This document shows positions 37,168 through 48,613 of a stretch of 64,000 nt of DNA, one piece after another (the stretch's first letter is position 1; each line of letters starts with the position of its first letter). Both the position numbers and the translations under genes were made by a program. Source of the stretch: Amyloporia xantha (Eukaryota; Basidiomycota; Agaricomycetes; Polyporales; Adustoporiaceae); NCBI GenBank assembly GCA_036971615.1, contig JAYKKR010000037.1, forward strand, positions 1 through 64,000. The letters are read 5' to 3'. The notes below the pieces were generated by a model. That model was not told the DNA's origin. It saw only the letters and a program-made list of their open reading frames with translations, and ran no database searches.

Positions 37168-37931
37168 ATGACCTGGGTCCTCGGTTGGTCGCTTGATGAG
37201 GATTATGCTATTCGATTCGCCAAGGACCGCAAACTTGTTGCCAATGTCGAGGTGTCGGACTTGGAAAATCGTCTCGTCCTCGCTGCGGCCGATTATATCA
37301 GTGCGAGCACCAACATCGACGATGTCCTGTCCTGCTGGGAGGGTGACGATCTTGCAGCGGTCTTCAGTATCTATATCGACTACAGACATAGGAGGTATCC
37401 CCCGCGAGAATTAATCCGTTCCCGACTACTACCCGAAAGAAGGATAGATCGACTTCTCAAATTGTTGCGGACGGACGAACCCCCCAAATGGTATCGCTAT
37501 GATGATGGCACATATACACCCTGGGATGGCGAGCTGTGCGGCTTCTCCGCTGAAGACCAGGAACATGACCTTCAAGAGGAAAGCAAGTGGGCGCACATGT
37601 GGGAAGACTTGGAGGATGATACTGATCCCCAAATGGACGAGGAGGGAGATTGCGATGAAAACACTTATGCAGAGGATGAATATGATAAGGAAGAACAAGA
37701 AAAAGAAGGTGATGATGATGATTATAATCCAGATAATGAGAAGGAGGAAGGGGAGGAAGAGAAGGAGGGGCCTGATATTGAGGACGACGGCGAAAGGGTA
37801 CATGAATCGAATGTGCTAAGCTCTACTTTTGGTACGTGCACCTGTGTTTCTTGACTCGGACTCTTGAACATGCTCATTGATGGTCATATATCATACTCTT
37901 CACAGTTTCGAAATGTGTCATTGAGGCCTAA
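37168..37931 (+). CDS. Family A copy 1: orphan protein with acidic tail
   Basis: Not recognised. Exon 1 is 37168-37831 and exon 2 37906-37931. The same two-exon layout is conserved in the other copies, ending in TFVSKCVIEA. The protein begins MTWVLGWSLDEDYAIRFA. Landmarks are DVLSCWEGDDLA, IYIDYRHRRYPPREL, and a WYRYDDGTYTPWDGELCGFS motif. The last third is a Glu/Asp tail (about 70 residues), followed by a short conserved end (VLSSTFVSKC). There is no signal peptide or membrane helix, so it is probably cytosolic or nuclear. Length about 229 residues. An upstream in-frame GTG region was ignored because the ATG before TWVLGW is shared by all copies. This copy is fully open. The acidic tail resembles those of chaperones or nucleosome-binding proteins, but that is no evidence of function. 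Confidence 0.65.
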
Positions 37932-38064
37932 TAGAAGACTTTACAGTCACGTTCACATTCTGCTTGTCATCAAACTTTCGCCTCCGCTCGCCGTCCCTTC
38001 AAGTCGAGCTGGGAATGAGTTACCTTTTTTGCAGTTTGAGGAGGAAGCCCATACGCCTTAAGAT

Positions 38065-38340
38065 AGAGAGCAATACGCCTTCGTCGACGATGAGTCCCAA
38101 GATGATCATCATAAAAAATCCTCGCCGTGCCGCTAAAGGAAGATCATGACGACAGTGACTCGCAAGCTGACATTATGGAAGGCAACAAGGAATACGAATC
38201 GTGTATCAAAGAGAAGGCTTCTCAAGAGGATGGTGCCAAGATTGCGCTCGAAGACTCACATGAGCTGGACTCCACTGCTGGTACGTCTGCTAGCTTTCAG
38301 TTTTTTAAATCTTCCGCGTGTCATAGATTGGAAATCTATT
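38065..38340 (+). pseudogene. 3' fragment of a family A relative (copy 5 type)
   Basis: The segment reads EQYAFVDDESQDDHH, then after a frame change acidic sequence up to IALEDSHELDST and a GTACGT donor. It parallels the degenerate copy at 45.6-46.1 kb (ERYIFVGDDSENF..., then ATTGCGCTCGA). The 5' two thirds are absent. It lies directly upstream of the gene B remnant, as copy 5 lies upstream of gene B. Confidence 0.5.
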
Positions 38341-38880
38341 AAGTCTTATCAAGGCAGTGGCCTGTACCACGTCTAGTAGAGCTTCGAGGCCGCGTTCACG
38401 TATTTACCATCGTCAGTCCTGCCAGGAACAAAACTAACATCCAAGCATTTGGACAATGTTCAAAACCGGCAAAACGCGAAGACCACAACAAGCAAAGCTA
38501 ACAACACAGAACACGAAAAAATCCCTCCAGTTAAGACACAATCTTCGCATTTTTACCGGATCATCGTCTCTTCTCCCGTCTCTCGCGCACGCAAACGCTA
38601 CCTCCGAAATATGGCCATCATGTCCCGAGCGACAGGCGAGAGCTCTGGATGACGCCGGAAAAGGCGGTACGGCACCCTCAGAGCCATGGGGATAACGTAC
38701 GTCGAAGATCGCCCAGCTACCGGTAGCGGCGTAGTAGGTGCGGTCTTTGGGCTGCGCCTTGACCTTTGTTTTCAAAAGCGTGACGTTTAGACGAGGAGCG
38801 AGACATCGTAGCCGAATTCTCATTATCGTTGTTGTCCCAGACTACGCCCGACGTGCGCAATCTTCGGGGCGCATGTAGCG
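38341..38880 (-). pseudogene. 3' remnant of gene B
   Basis: The minus-strand sequence at about 38430-38830 matches the last part of gene B (46318-46640) almost base for base in stretches: LKTKVKAQ, then AIFDVRYPHGSEGAV, then S-rich sequence. The 3' UTR is also alike (the two share GTTAAGACACA and AAGGCAG segments). Frameshifts break the copy and its 5' part is missing. Confidence 0.7.
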
Positions 38881-39661
38881 TAGTATCAAGACTTATAAAG
38901 GCGCGGGACTACGGCATGAGTTGGTTGTCTGTCCTACGTGGCCTCTAATAGGCCGAAAGGAAGAATCTCATAGCTGACGTCGAGTGTGCCAGTTCAAAGA
39001 TTACTGTCACAACTGCAAGCTTCAGATTCAGTGCTGACTCGGAGTCCAATCCTTTCGATACAGTTCAGTGCCAGGCCTGCTACCTTATTATTTTCATGTA
39101 TACCTAGCGGCTATCCGAGTCGTCAAAGTGCCTACCGCCACACCTACCAGTACCTCGGGTCCGTCTGATGCATAGTATCTCAAATACAGTCTGAAGATTT
39201 GAACTACTGCATCTCAATTCGTCAGCCTTTTCCTCGGGTTTGAGGTCTCACGCTAGTTGTACTTCTGTGACCAGATTTCTGAGCTATGCGAGCCGGACTA
39301 AAGTTCCTCTATAACAGCATACTCATGACACTAGAGGTGACGAAGAATGGATGAACTGAGGATGGACGTCGACGCTTTCCTCTCCGGTAACTTGCTTGTC
39401 ACAGATGTTATGTGAAACCAGCTCCCGTGATACAATGCACAGACAAATACTCAACTAGTAGAAATCGATGAAACCACAACAAACGTATCTGCATAATCCC
39501 TTTGACTCTTCCTTAGCAACTTTCGCAATACACGTCAGAAGTCTCTGTCCGGATTCCACATGCGCATAGCTGCTAGCATCCGGGCCTTCTGATCTTGTGA
39601 GTCCGGAGCTGTCCATGGCAGCCATTCACTCCATAACAACCTGCATTCGATGCCGTCAAAA
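38881..39661. other. Intergenic, no gene seen
   Basis: A possible TATAAA near 38893 has no supported gene after it. Nothing else is recognised. Confidence 0.4.
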
Positions 39662-41061
39662 TCATGCATTCGGCACCGTAAGAAGGGCAACGAACCGATC
39701 GACAAACGCCGCAGAGGTTTGCCCCTCTGCAGTATTAGGAGCATCGCTTGATGGGTCCGATGAGCTAGAGAGCGGCATCGCTTTTTGAGGAGCTTTCCCC
39801 TTTCGCTTTCCCTTGACTTTGCTCTTGTCAATACTAGAAATATTAGAATCAGAGAGATTGTTTCTGTCACTGACACACGTTCATAAGGATAGGTGTCCAG
39901 ACGTACATGGTGTCGCTTGGAAGTTTCGACGAGCCGGAAGCAACTCGCGGTGTCGATGCTTGTGCAGAGGGAGTACCCTTCGTTTTCCCACTGTACAGAT
40001 ATGTTAATGGAATGACAAAGAGTATGTTCCTTTAATAATCATTGGGCGATTTTCACCTTCTAGTAGAACCACCAGTTAGCGCGGCAGGTAGAACTGTAGC
40101 CAGTCGACTAGAGGCTCTGGGTCAATTCAGATCGCGACCTCGCACAACATGAAACTCACGAGCTGCCAGCGGACGGCCCACCACGGGCACTTGTTCGCTC
40201 ATCATATCGTGTTCTGAATCATTGTCAACAAATCAAATTGCAGCAATAAAAACTCAACAGAGACACTCACGTTGAGACAAGGGAGCTGGCAGAACGGTGT
40301 GTCCTGGAAGCAGTTAGTTTTTAGGAGAAGTACATGAGGGCAAGAAGAACACCTTACGAAGCTTTCTGAAGATTCTCAAAACGGTACCACTTTCTAGTCG
40401 TGCGTGGTTCATCGGTGCTCTCAGGCTTGCGAGGACGATATGTGGCGTCAACATTATCAGAGAGCTTGTTGACATCGGTCTGCTCGCAATTGGCCCAAGA
40501 GAATTCGGTCCCGACACATATAATCGCAACAATACCACTGGCAGCCTGATGCTCCGAATAATACAACCTCAGCTGCCTGTGAGCATGGGTTCGAGCTTCG
40601 GTTTGTTTCGACAACATATTATCTTGGAATTCTTTCCTGAATGCGGGACCTTCGAGACCCTTCTTCACCGATGGAAAAGGCTTGACCTCGCATATGGCGA
40701 TGACGTTGTGGTCGTTGATAACACAGTCGCCTTGAAAGTACTGTGCCATTTCGGCATAGTTGGTGACTTTGTCCTTTGAGTCGATCTGATGAGCCTCACT
40801 ACGGAGACCATCCAGGAACAACAGAACAAAGTCAGGGATTTTAGTTTTTTCGATTACCTTGCCTCCGTTCGAAATTTGCTTATATGACAAGGCGTACTGT
40901 GGCCCTACGTAGGTAGTTCGCCGGCCGCCAGGAAAGAACCCGTAAAAGGCGTGGGTCCAGTAGCTGTAGAAGGGGTACTCGAGGCCTTTGGGATTGTATC
41001 GGACGAAGTTGGCTGCATAAGCCTGGGCGATATCCAGCTCAAGTTTGTGAGCAGGATCCAT
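39662..41061 (-). CDS. PD-(D/E)XK-like protein of unknown function
   Basis: Exon 1 starts at ATG 41061 and is open to about 40356. It continues through small exons (…VGRPLAA, GKTKGTPSAQAS…) to a last exon at about 39870-39662 ending FVALLTVPNA. The first part contains IPDFVLLFLDG and, about 50 residues later, NVIAICEVKPFPS. The spacing D...E-V-K matches the PD-(D/E)XK nuclease signature: Pro-Asp on one strand, Glu-X-Lys on the next. A conserved-looking aromatic region (YPFYSYWTHAFYGFFPGG) precedes it. The C-terminal half is basic and Ser-rich with an NLS-like KVKGKRKGKAP. This suggests a nuclear nuclease-fold protein, but catalytic activity is not shown. It lies between two family A copies on the opposite strand. 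Confidence 0.6.
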
Positions 41062-41353
41062 GTTGAATGTGCATGAAATCGAACTGATACTGCGAAGCAG
41101 ACTTTATATCCGATCCGGAGTCACACTGAAAAGATGATCACGAGGACAAAGGCCATGGCAAGCAATAGTTCGACTTTTTTGGAACAAGGTAGCGTACATA
41201 CTTAGACTAGGCCCCAAGATCTAGCACTAGTAGCGGAATCTTGTGATCATGGCCAATCACTTACGTAAGTTATCTGGAGGTGCAGATGAGTTTCGATGCA
41301 CGCCACACCACGAACATACGTCCTTCCCTCCATCATCACTGTCTTCCTGCAAA

Positions 41354-42072
41354 ATGGTTTGGGTTCTCGGTTGGTCACTTGCTGTGGATTATGGTATTCA
41401 GTTTGCCAAAGACCACAAACTCGTCACCAATGTCGAGAACGTCACAGACAGTCGTCTCTTCCTCGCTGCAGCCGATTATATCAGTTTGAATACAAACATC
41501 GATGATGTTTTGTCCTGCTGGGAGGGTGACCATCTTGCGGTCGTTTTTGGTATCTATGTCGATTACAGACACAGAAGATATCCCCCGCGAGAAATAATCC
41601 CTTCCCGCCTACCACCCGAGGAAATGATAGATCTACTTCTCAGGTTTTTGCGGACCGACGACCCTCCGCAATGGTATCGCTATGATGATGGCACATATAG
41701 GCCGTGGGATGGCGAGCTGTGCGACTTTTCCGCTGAAGACTGGGAATACGACCTACAAGAGGAACACAAGTGGAACGAGGATGGTACTCGTGTGGAGGAT
41801 GCGCATGATGAGGAAGAAGAACAAGAAGAAGAAGAAGAAGATGATGATGATGATCAAGATATTGAGGAGGAGGAGGAGGAGGAAGAGGATGAAGAGGAGG
41901 AGGAGAGTGTCGATGTCGTGGATGGAGGCAAAAGGGCACCGGAATCTAACGCGCTAAACTCGACCTTTGGTGCGTGCGGCCTTTGGTTGTATTGACTCGG
42001 ACTCTTGGACTTGTTCGTTGATGGTCGCATATCATATTCTGCACAGTGTCGAAGTGCATCATCGGGGACTAA
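41354..42072 (+). CDS. Family A copy 2
   Basis: Exon 1 is 41354-41969 and exon 2 42047-42072, ending TFVSKCIIGD. It begins MVWVLGWSLAVDYGIQFAKD and keeps every family landmark (DVLSCWEGDHLA, VDYRHRRYPPRE, WYRYDDGTYRPWDGEL). The acidic tail (about 45 residues, GAA/GAG/GAT codons) stays in frame and is followed by ESNALNSTF. About 213 residues with no stop, so this is the best candidate for a functional copy along with copy 1. Its 3' flank is near-identical in layout to that of copies 3 and 4 and runs into a Sos7 remnant. Confidence 0.65.
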
Positions 42073-42411
42073 TAGCGGACTTCACGGTCACGTTCACATC
42101 CGGCTTGTCACTACACTTTCTCCGTCCCTTTCACGGTCATGCAATGCATATCCGTGACGCTCCATGTCGCTCATGCTGTGGTATCTGCTCTCGCTGCTAT
42201 CGGTTCCATGTACTTTACAAGACCACTCGAAACTCCATCTCATGGTCTTCGCCTTCTGCATTGCAGTATTTTGTTTGGCTCGATACGATGAATAATCAGT
42301 GCTGTCGTCTATTCAATTCTTGTAATTCTGCTGGTCAGTATCAATATACACAGGTTGGAGGTCCCGAAACACTTGTCATACAGTTGAAACTACAATCGTT
42401 GAAATCGCTGA

Positions 42412-42590
42412 CTATAGCCCTGCTCTTGTTCGCCCAAGTATAGCCGCTATGAGGCCTGGGACATCGTTGGCCTGCGCATATGCTTCTTCAGACAGTCCTT
42501 TGATGTGAGCGTCCGCGAGCTGCCTCGTGTCGGGTACGAAAAGCACGAGAATGCGTATTGGTGGCCCGCCCGAGTCAGACGATTAGAGAT
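42412..42590 (-). pseudogene. 3' remnant of the Sos7-like gene
   Basis: The minus strand reads LFVPDTRQLADAHIKGLSEE, then AYAQANDVPGLIAAIL and RTRAGL plus stop, matching the last exon of the intact gene at 54449-55671. A segment coding for VGDVVG is deleted, and no upstream exons are present. Confidence 0.75.
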
Positions 42591-42705
42591 GTTTTGAGAA
42601 GCGTCCTAAGGAAAAGGGCTCCATCAAAGTCAGGCTGGCAAAACAGACTTCGTCCGGCCCGCCTATGCACACAGCGAAAGGTAGACATCAATGTATTAAA
42701 TGTCG

Positions 42706-42940
42706 TCTTTTCCGATTTTTCCGCCAACATTTGAGCTTGAAGAAGCAGGAACTACGCGCGGAGAGGATGCGTTTGTCGAATGCCCCACTCCGAGTGGTCG
42801 CCCAAGCCCTAATCTGCTTTGATTATGTGCAGTTGAATTTCAACCTGGAGGAAGCTGGTGACGCTTAGCAGGCGGATCCTGCCAGTGCGAGGGAAAGGGG
42901 CATTTCTGCGATATGTTGCTCCTTGAACTTTGAGAAGACG
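42706..42940 (-). pseudogene. Exon 1 remnant of the PIF1 gene
   Basis: The minus-strand sequence matches about 58483-58720 of the PIF1 helicase gene (shared segments include TTTGAGAAGAC / GTCTTCTCAAA and the region around GGGCTTGGGCGACCACTCGGAGTG). The helicase start and all motor exons are missing. It lies directly upstream of family A copy 3, the same order and orientation as PIF1 and copy 4. Confidence 0.75.
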
Positions 42941-43039
42941 CGGGCCGCGACACGATCACGAGATCGTCACTTCGACGCGAGACTAAATAGTACTAGCGCC
43001 GGAGAACTACCGCTACACTCATCACTGTCGTCGCACAAA

Positions 43040-43789
43040 ATGACTTGGGTTCTTGGTTGGTCGCTTGATGTGGATTATGGTATTCAATTCGCCCAGGATC
43101 GCAAACTTGTTGCCAACGTCGAGAACGTCACGAGGAGTAGTCTTTTCCTTGCTGCAGTCAGTTATATCAGTTCGAAAACGGAAATCGACGATGTCCTGTC
43201 CTGCTGGGAGGGCGACTGTGTTGCGCTGGTATTTGGTGTATATGTCGACTATAGACATAGGAGGTATCCTCCGCGGGAAATAATCCCTTCCCGACTACCA
43301 CCCGACAACATGATAGATCGACTTGTCAGGTTTTTGCAGACGGACGACCCCCCTAAATGGTATCGCTATGATGATGGCACATATACACCCTGGGATGGCG
43401 AACTATGCGAATTTTCTGCTGAAGACCAGGAATACAACCTTCAAGAGGAACACAAGTGGAACGAGGATGGTACTCGGGCGGAGGATGCGCATGAAGAACA
43501 AGAAGATGACCATGGTGATGATCAAGAACAGGATGAGGAGGAGGAGGAGGAGGAGGAGGAGGAGGAGGAGGAGGAGGAGGAGGAGGAGGAGGAGGAGGAG
43601 GAGGAGGAGGAGGAGGAGGAGGAGGACTGATATTGAGGATGATGGCGAAAGGGGACCGGAATCTAACGCGCTAAGCTCCACCTTTGGTACGTGCAACGTT
43701 TGGGTGTATCGATTAGGACTGTTGGACATGTTCATTGATGGTCACATATCATATTCTGCACAGTGTCGAAATGCGTCATCGGGGACTGA
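43040..43789 (+). CDS. Family A copy 3, acidic tail expanded and out of frame
   Basis: It begins MTWVLGWSLDVDYGIQFAQD and keeps all landmarks to WYRYDDGTYTPWDGELCEFS. At 43535-43624 there is an uninterrupted run of 30 GAG codons (30 Glu). It is followed at once by GAC and TGA (43628-43630), so the protein as read stops there. The conserved end (DIEDDGER...ESNALSSTF, donor at 43687, exon 2 43764-43789 with VSKCVIGD) exists in the next frame. The repeat expansion or contraction has therefore shifted the frame by one. If the stop is real, the product lacks only the last roughly 30 residues. Confidence 0.6.
43535..43624 (+). repeat. (GAG)30 microsatellite
   Basis: A perfect GAG tandem run inside family A copy 3, coding for polyglutamate. 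The tails of the other copies hold mixed GAA/GAG/GAT codons. Confidence 0.95.
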
Positions 43790-44131
43790 TAGCAGACTCG
43801 ACGGTCACATTCACATTCGGCTTGCCATTACATTTTCCCTCCATCCCCTTCCACGGCCCTACGACGCACGTCCGTGACGCTCCCTGTTGCTTATGCTGTA
43901 GTATCTGCTCTCGTTGCTGTCAGTTCCATGTACATCACCGATCAAGTCGAATCTTCCGTCTCATGGCTTTCATTTTCGGCAAAATGCTATTCCGATGTGT
44001 TGCTTCGCTCGATGTGATGGCTAATGTGTGCCGTCCTCTACTCAATTCTTACAATTCCGATAATCAAAATCAATACACACAGGTTAGGGGTAACGAGACA
44101 GATATCATAAACTAGAAACTACAATCGCTGA

Positions 44132-45060
44132 CTATGGTCCTGCCCTCGCTCGCGCGAGTATAGCTGTCAGAGGCCTGGGACATCGTTGGCCTGCGCATAT
44201 GCTCCCACCATGTCTCCCACTTCTTCAGACAGTCCTTCAATATGTGCATCCGCGAGCTGCCTCGTATAGGGTACAAAAAGCAGGATAATTCGTATTGGTC
44301 TTGGTGGCCCCCCCGGGTCAGACGATGGTGTGATGGAATAGTACATGAGTTGAAGTTCATTCTCGGACACAGAACGGAAAGATTTGAGCGATGTAAGCGA
44401 AGCCGTGAACCTGTTCGCAGAACATGCTATATGAGGACCAGCAGCAGGAGCTCCCAATTCGACGTACCAGTCATGCAGGCTGACCACCCTTCCGTCTTCA
44501 ACCTCGGCCTGCTCTGACCAGCTTCTCTAAGTCTGCTCTCTCCATCCGCAGTCGCTCAACCTCCCTTGCGCCATCCTTCACTTTCTCCTTGACTTCATCG
44601 ATAGTCTCATTCAGATTCTGGAGCTCGTCGTCCAGCTCCTGCATCTCCGAGACTTGTGGGTCGAGTCGGGCGTTGGCAGACGCAACGGTAAGGCGAGGAT
44701 GAGGATGTTCCTGGCGAGGATCTTGCTCGCGAGTGTCGACGCCTCATCAGTGAGTGCTTTGGCCTTCACATAATCTGCGTCTGGATGTAGTTCGAAACTA
44801 GGTGGATACTAAGATTCAAATTGACACACCTTGCTCAACGACTCGGAGGAGCCAACTGTCGAATATCACCATCCTTCTCAACTAACCTGGCCTTTGCAGC
44901 CTTGAGAGCGTCTTTCTCCTCATTTTCGAGCCTGAGGTTCTTATTGTCCTCACCATTGATGTTGGGTGCATCGTCACTCACAATCGTCTTGATGTAATGG
45001 TCTGCTCGCAAGGGATTGGATCTTGAGCCTTTGCGACAATGCCTACGGCCAAGAGGCTCA
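44132..45060 (-). pseudogene. Truncated Sos7-like pseudogene
   Basis: Minus-strand segments match the intact copy: YIKTIVSDDAPNINGEDN, ALKAAKARLVEKDGDIR, a shortened coiled-coil exon (the part around ILDAR...LRQAHPHP is fused by deletion), SLHDWY, ENELQLMYYSITPSSDPGG and ADAHIEGLSEEVGDMVG. The first exon (MDAEHTAKLEA...) is missing and unrelated DNA precedes 45060. Frame breaks and the deletion make a full product unlikely. Confidence 0.75.
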
Positions 45061-45540
45061 CACCTCTCGACACCCACCGCAGGATTACAGGGAGCACAAC
45101 GAGGAACTTCATGAGTAGATGAGGTATGTGTACCCGCAGTACTAACATAGATGTTCAGGCTTGTAGTGGAACAGTGTCGAGGTTGTTGTCCGATCCCGTA
45201 CGAATCTAACCAGGCTGACTTTATGTTGAGCCCGTTTCAACACAGCATTAATCATATATAGAGACGAAATTGTGTGCTGTACCAAAATGCCTGGATTATC
45301 CACCAACGAAAGAATACCACACGGCGACCTGTAGAGCTTGTGTCGTCTGCACTCCGCAGTCATGAAATCTTTCTACTGCAGCTCTCCCTGTGCCGGTGAC
45401 AGTGTGCCACCGTCAACAGTCAAATAAACAGACTCACCAGATCGAGATAAACACCGCCTCGTGAAGTTATCCGCGGTTTGTATTACCATGTATGAAGAGA
45501 TGACCGTTTGAACTCAGAGAATGCTGCAGGGACACGGGTA
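45061..45540. other. Intergenic, no gene seen
   Basis: Only short frames without recognisable content. This is the junction between the Sos7 pseudogene and the degenerate family A copy 5. Confidence 0.4.
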
Positions 45541-45549
45541 AGTATTGCA

Positions 45550-46060
45550 TTTGCCAATTGTGTGCTCATCAAGATCTGACGGCGATCAGATTCATCGAGG
45601 ATGCTATGAATACGCACAAATTTCGAAGCTTGCCACTACCTCCTCTCTCAATCGTATGAGCATATGACTTAGGGTTTTCAGATGGCCCATCTACCACGAC
45701 TACGGAGTCCTCCTTGTGCTCGGTAACATATCGATGGTAGACATACGAGACTGCGTCCGCCGAGGATAGCGTTCTCGAGATCATCGCTCCTCGAGCTCGG
45801 AAAATGACGACTTGCTGTGCTTTTACAGGTTGATGAAGCCAAATGACGCCGATTTTATCATGGCATATATACTTTTGAAGATGGAGAGCGGTACATCTTT
45901 GTCGGCGATGATTCCGAAAATTTTCAGAAGGAAAGATGATGACGACAAGGTGACAGCGAATCACCGTGGCCGCCTACGAGAAAAGGCTGTTCGAACGGAC
46001 GATGACTAGATTGCGCTCGAGGCGGCAGACGAGTTAGTTTTCACTGATGGTACGTGTATG
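45550..46060 (+). pseudogene. Degenerate family A copy 5
   Basis: DNA-level similarity to the middle of family A runs from GACATACGAGACTG (compare GACATAGGAGGTAT) to a block readable as YTFEDGERYIFVGDDSENFQKE, which aligns with the YTPWDGEL...SAEDQEY region. Stops follow. The acidic end ATTGCGCTCGA...GATGGTACGTG matches the fragment at 38065-38340. It is more diverged than copies 1-4 and frameshifted. Confidence 0.45.
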
Positions 46061-46317
46061 AGTTTCCAGGAATTTGGAATGACTATGGAAATTTCGCGTG
46101 CTGAAGACCTAAAATCTATGGAGTCTCATCAAGGCAGCCACCTGCCCGGCGTGTAGTAGGCCTTTGGGGCTGCATCGATGTATCTACCACCACAACCAGT
46201 CCTGCCAGAAACGAAAACAATATTTATGCATTCAAACAACGCTCAAAGCTAGTGAAATGCGAAGATCACAACGAGGAAAGCTAAATAACAAAACGAAACG
46301 TGAAAAAAGTCCTGCAG

Positions 46318-48613
46318 TTAAGACACAGCTCTCGTAGTCCTGCCGAATCGTCGCCTCGTCTCCGCCTCTCGCGCACGCAAACGCTGCTTCCGAAGATTCG
46401 CCATCATGTCCCTAGCGACAGGCGAGAGTTCTGAAGACGACGCCGGAGAAGGTGCTACGGCACCCTCAGAGCCATGGGGATAGCGTACGTCGAAGATCGC
46501 CCGGCTTCCGGTGCGCAGTGGCGTGGTAGGTGCAGTCTTTGGGCTTACACGCTGTGCTTTGACCTTTGTCTTCAAACACGCAGCCTTTGGACTAGGAGCG
46601 GGAGAGATCTCAGCTGAGTTCTCTTTGTCGTTATCGTCCCACTCTGCGCCCAATGTATGAGAACGACGAGTGCGCAATTTTCTGCGGGCATGCTTTTCGA
46701 GACCAAGCCCATTTTCGACTCGCGGGTAAACGTCCACACCCGCGGTCCTGCGCTGCTTTCCCGAAGCATTAGCGGCGGATATAATCTTCCGATCTCGTGC
46801 ACGAGGTCCTCTAGGTGCGGATGCAGAGGTCCTGCTGTTTGCACGCGCTGCAGAAACACTGTGGTTATTATGAAGCGACCCTCCATCAGAAGTTGCAACC
46901 CAGGTATCCAAAGTCTGTCGGTGCTTGGCCTGTGATGGAACAGAGGGGTCTGAGAGGTCTTGTGAGCGTCGTGGGCGTGGCCCGCGGGGTATTTTGGAAG
47001 TAGGTATGTTGTTAGCTCCGCCTTCGATAGAAGTTCGTGTACTGGCTCGATTAAGCGCCGTTTGGTGACTCGGTCCAACCCCCATCTCATCCGAACAGGG
47101 TTCTTCCGGGAGTTGGCGAAGATCAGGGTTCGGCGGGATGGATTCGGGTACATCTTCACGCTGCGTGTCATGCGCGGCATAGATTGCAAGTCTGGACGTA
47201 GATTGAGAGCGCACTCTGTTTGTCATCGAGGCGGCCGCAGTCGACAGTTTCATCAGCGTCGCAGTCTGCACCTGCGCATGTGAGACACTTGAATGTTCTT
47301 GAGACGCATCTGGTGATCGGGGACTAGACGCTGCCCACACCGTGATTGGTGGAGACGCTTCGTTCCCCATTGGCTGCCAATGATCATGGGCGGCTAACGT
47401 GGTGGTGGATAGCAAGAGCGTAGGAAGGGATTGCGTCGCAGGATACCCGAGCATAGACTTGCGGCGCTCAGTAAGGAAGCCAAACACTTCTGATGCACGC
47501 TGCGGCGTCTTAGGACCTAGGGCAACTGCTGATAGCGATGGTTCAGGCATGGAGATAGTGCCGCTCCTCTCTGGGCCGGTGTCGGTAGCACCGCTGTACT
47601 CCACCTCCATGGACGAAATGACGGGAAATTGTGTAGAGAAGGATAGTTCTTGGGATAGCTCCTGGTCTGGTGAATGATCTGGATTCTTAAATATGCGTGC
47701 TTTTGAAATACCGTCTGGATAGTGGGTATCGACATTGCGGGGAGTAACAAGTGGGAGAGAAGAAGTTGACGAAAAGGGTGAGTCGCGTTCCCTAAGATAT
47801 TGTCAGTTTTAAACACTCATGCAAAGCCAAAATCATGCCTACCTCAAGAAACGTTCCGCCCAGGAGATGTCTCCTTCAGTGGCTTCGCCACGCTGGTCTG
47901 GGTCGCCCAGCAGCTGGCGCAGTGTTGAACCAGAACGCTTAATCTGCTCGTGACCTTGCGGGTGCTGGATCGGGGCAGGCGTCGGGGGTGTGTTCGAGAA
48001 GGCGTTGGCATCGAGACATCCCCGGTCATCATACATGTTCAGCAGGCTCGCGACGGACGGGTCGCGGCGTAGAGCATGCAGGCAACTTTGATCGCGGGGG
48101 GTAAACAAAACATCTTTCAAACGTGGACGATCATCGTCGGTATCAGGCGTGCGTGGTTCCTCGCGGTTGAGGTCAGAGTCGTTGCGAGATATTCTAGGGT
48201 TGGCATTGGGAAATTCGGTGCGTGAATGAAGGGTGCGCCCATGCACTGTTACGATATATGTGTTACTGCGCTGGATGCTGGTAGCAGACCGGGCTGGAGA
48301 TAGCGGAGGCGCCGCGGTGAGGTGATGCGCTGCTACATTCGATGAGTGACTGCTGGCATACAATATTACAATCTGGCTTACGAAGAGGAGGTACAGATAT
48401 ACTTTCGGTCTGTAAAGTATCCGCCCAGCGGGCAGATGTAGACCGTAAAAGTCGATTGGCATCTGTGTCGGACTGACGATTCTCAACATGCACGATCCGG
48501 CCCTCTGCGTCAACCTGGGACTGCACGGCCTCCGCACCCAGCTTCTGTTTCTGCTTGTTCTTCTTGGACCTCCTGCCGCTTCCGAGAGATAGAAATCGTT
48601 TGAAGAATCCCAT
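46318..48613 (-). CDS. Gene B: disordered protein with KEN box
   Basis: Not recognised. Three exons on the minus strand: from ATG 48613 to about 48380 (MGFFKRFLSLGSGRRSKKNK...VPPL), then from about 48330 to 47843 (PAHHLTAAPPLSPARS...ISWAERFL), then from about 47790 to the stop at 46318. Intron borders GTAAGC...GTAG and GTAGGC...TTAG keep the frame. About 730 residues, nearly all polar and Ser/Pro/Arg-rich. The N-terminus is amphipathic and basic, and the middle has LRQLLGDPDQRGEATEGDISWAERFL. Near the C-terminus DDNDKENS contains a KEN box, a degradation signal recognised by APC/C-Cdh1 in cell-cycle proteins; the conserved end holds FDVRYPHGSEGA and RDMMANLRKQRLRARE. A 3' remnant lies at 38.4-38.9 kb. 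Function unknown. Confidence 0.7.

Noticed and set aside
41640..41939. Minus-strand frame rich in His/Pro/Leu opposite family A copy 2
   Set aside because: It is the shadow of GAG/GAT codons in the acidic tail of the real gene.
43403..43735. Poly-leucine minus frame, apparent membrane protein
   Set aside because: Antisense reading of the GAG repeat.
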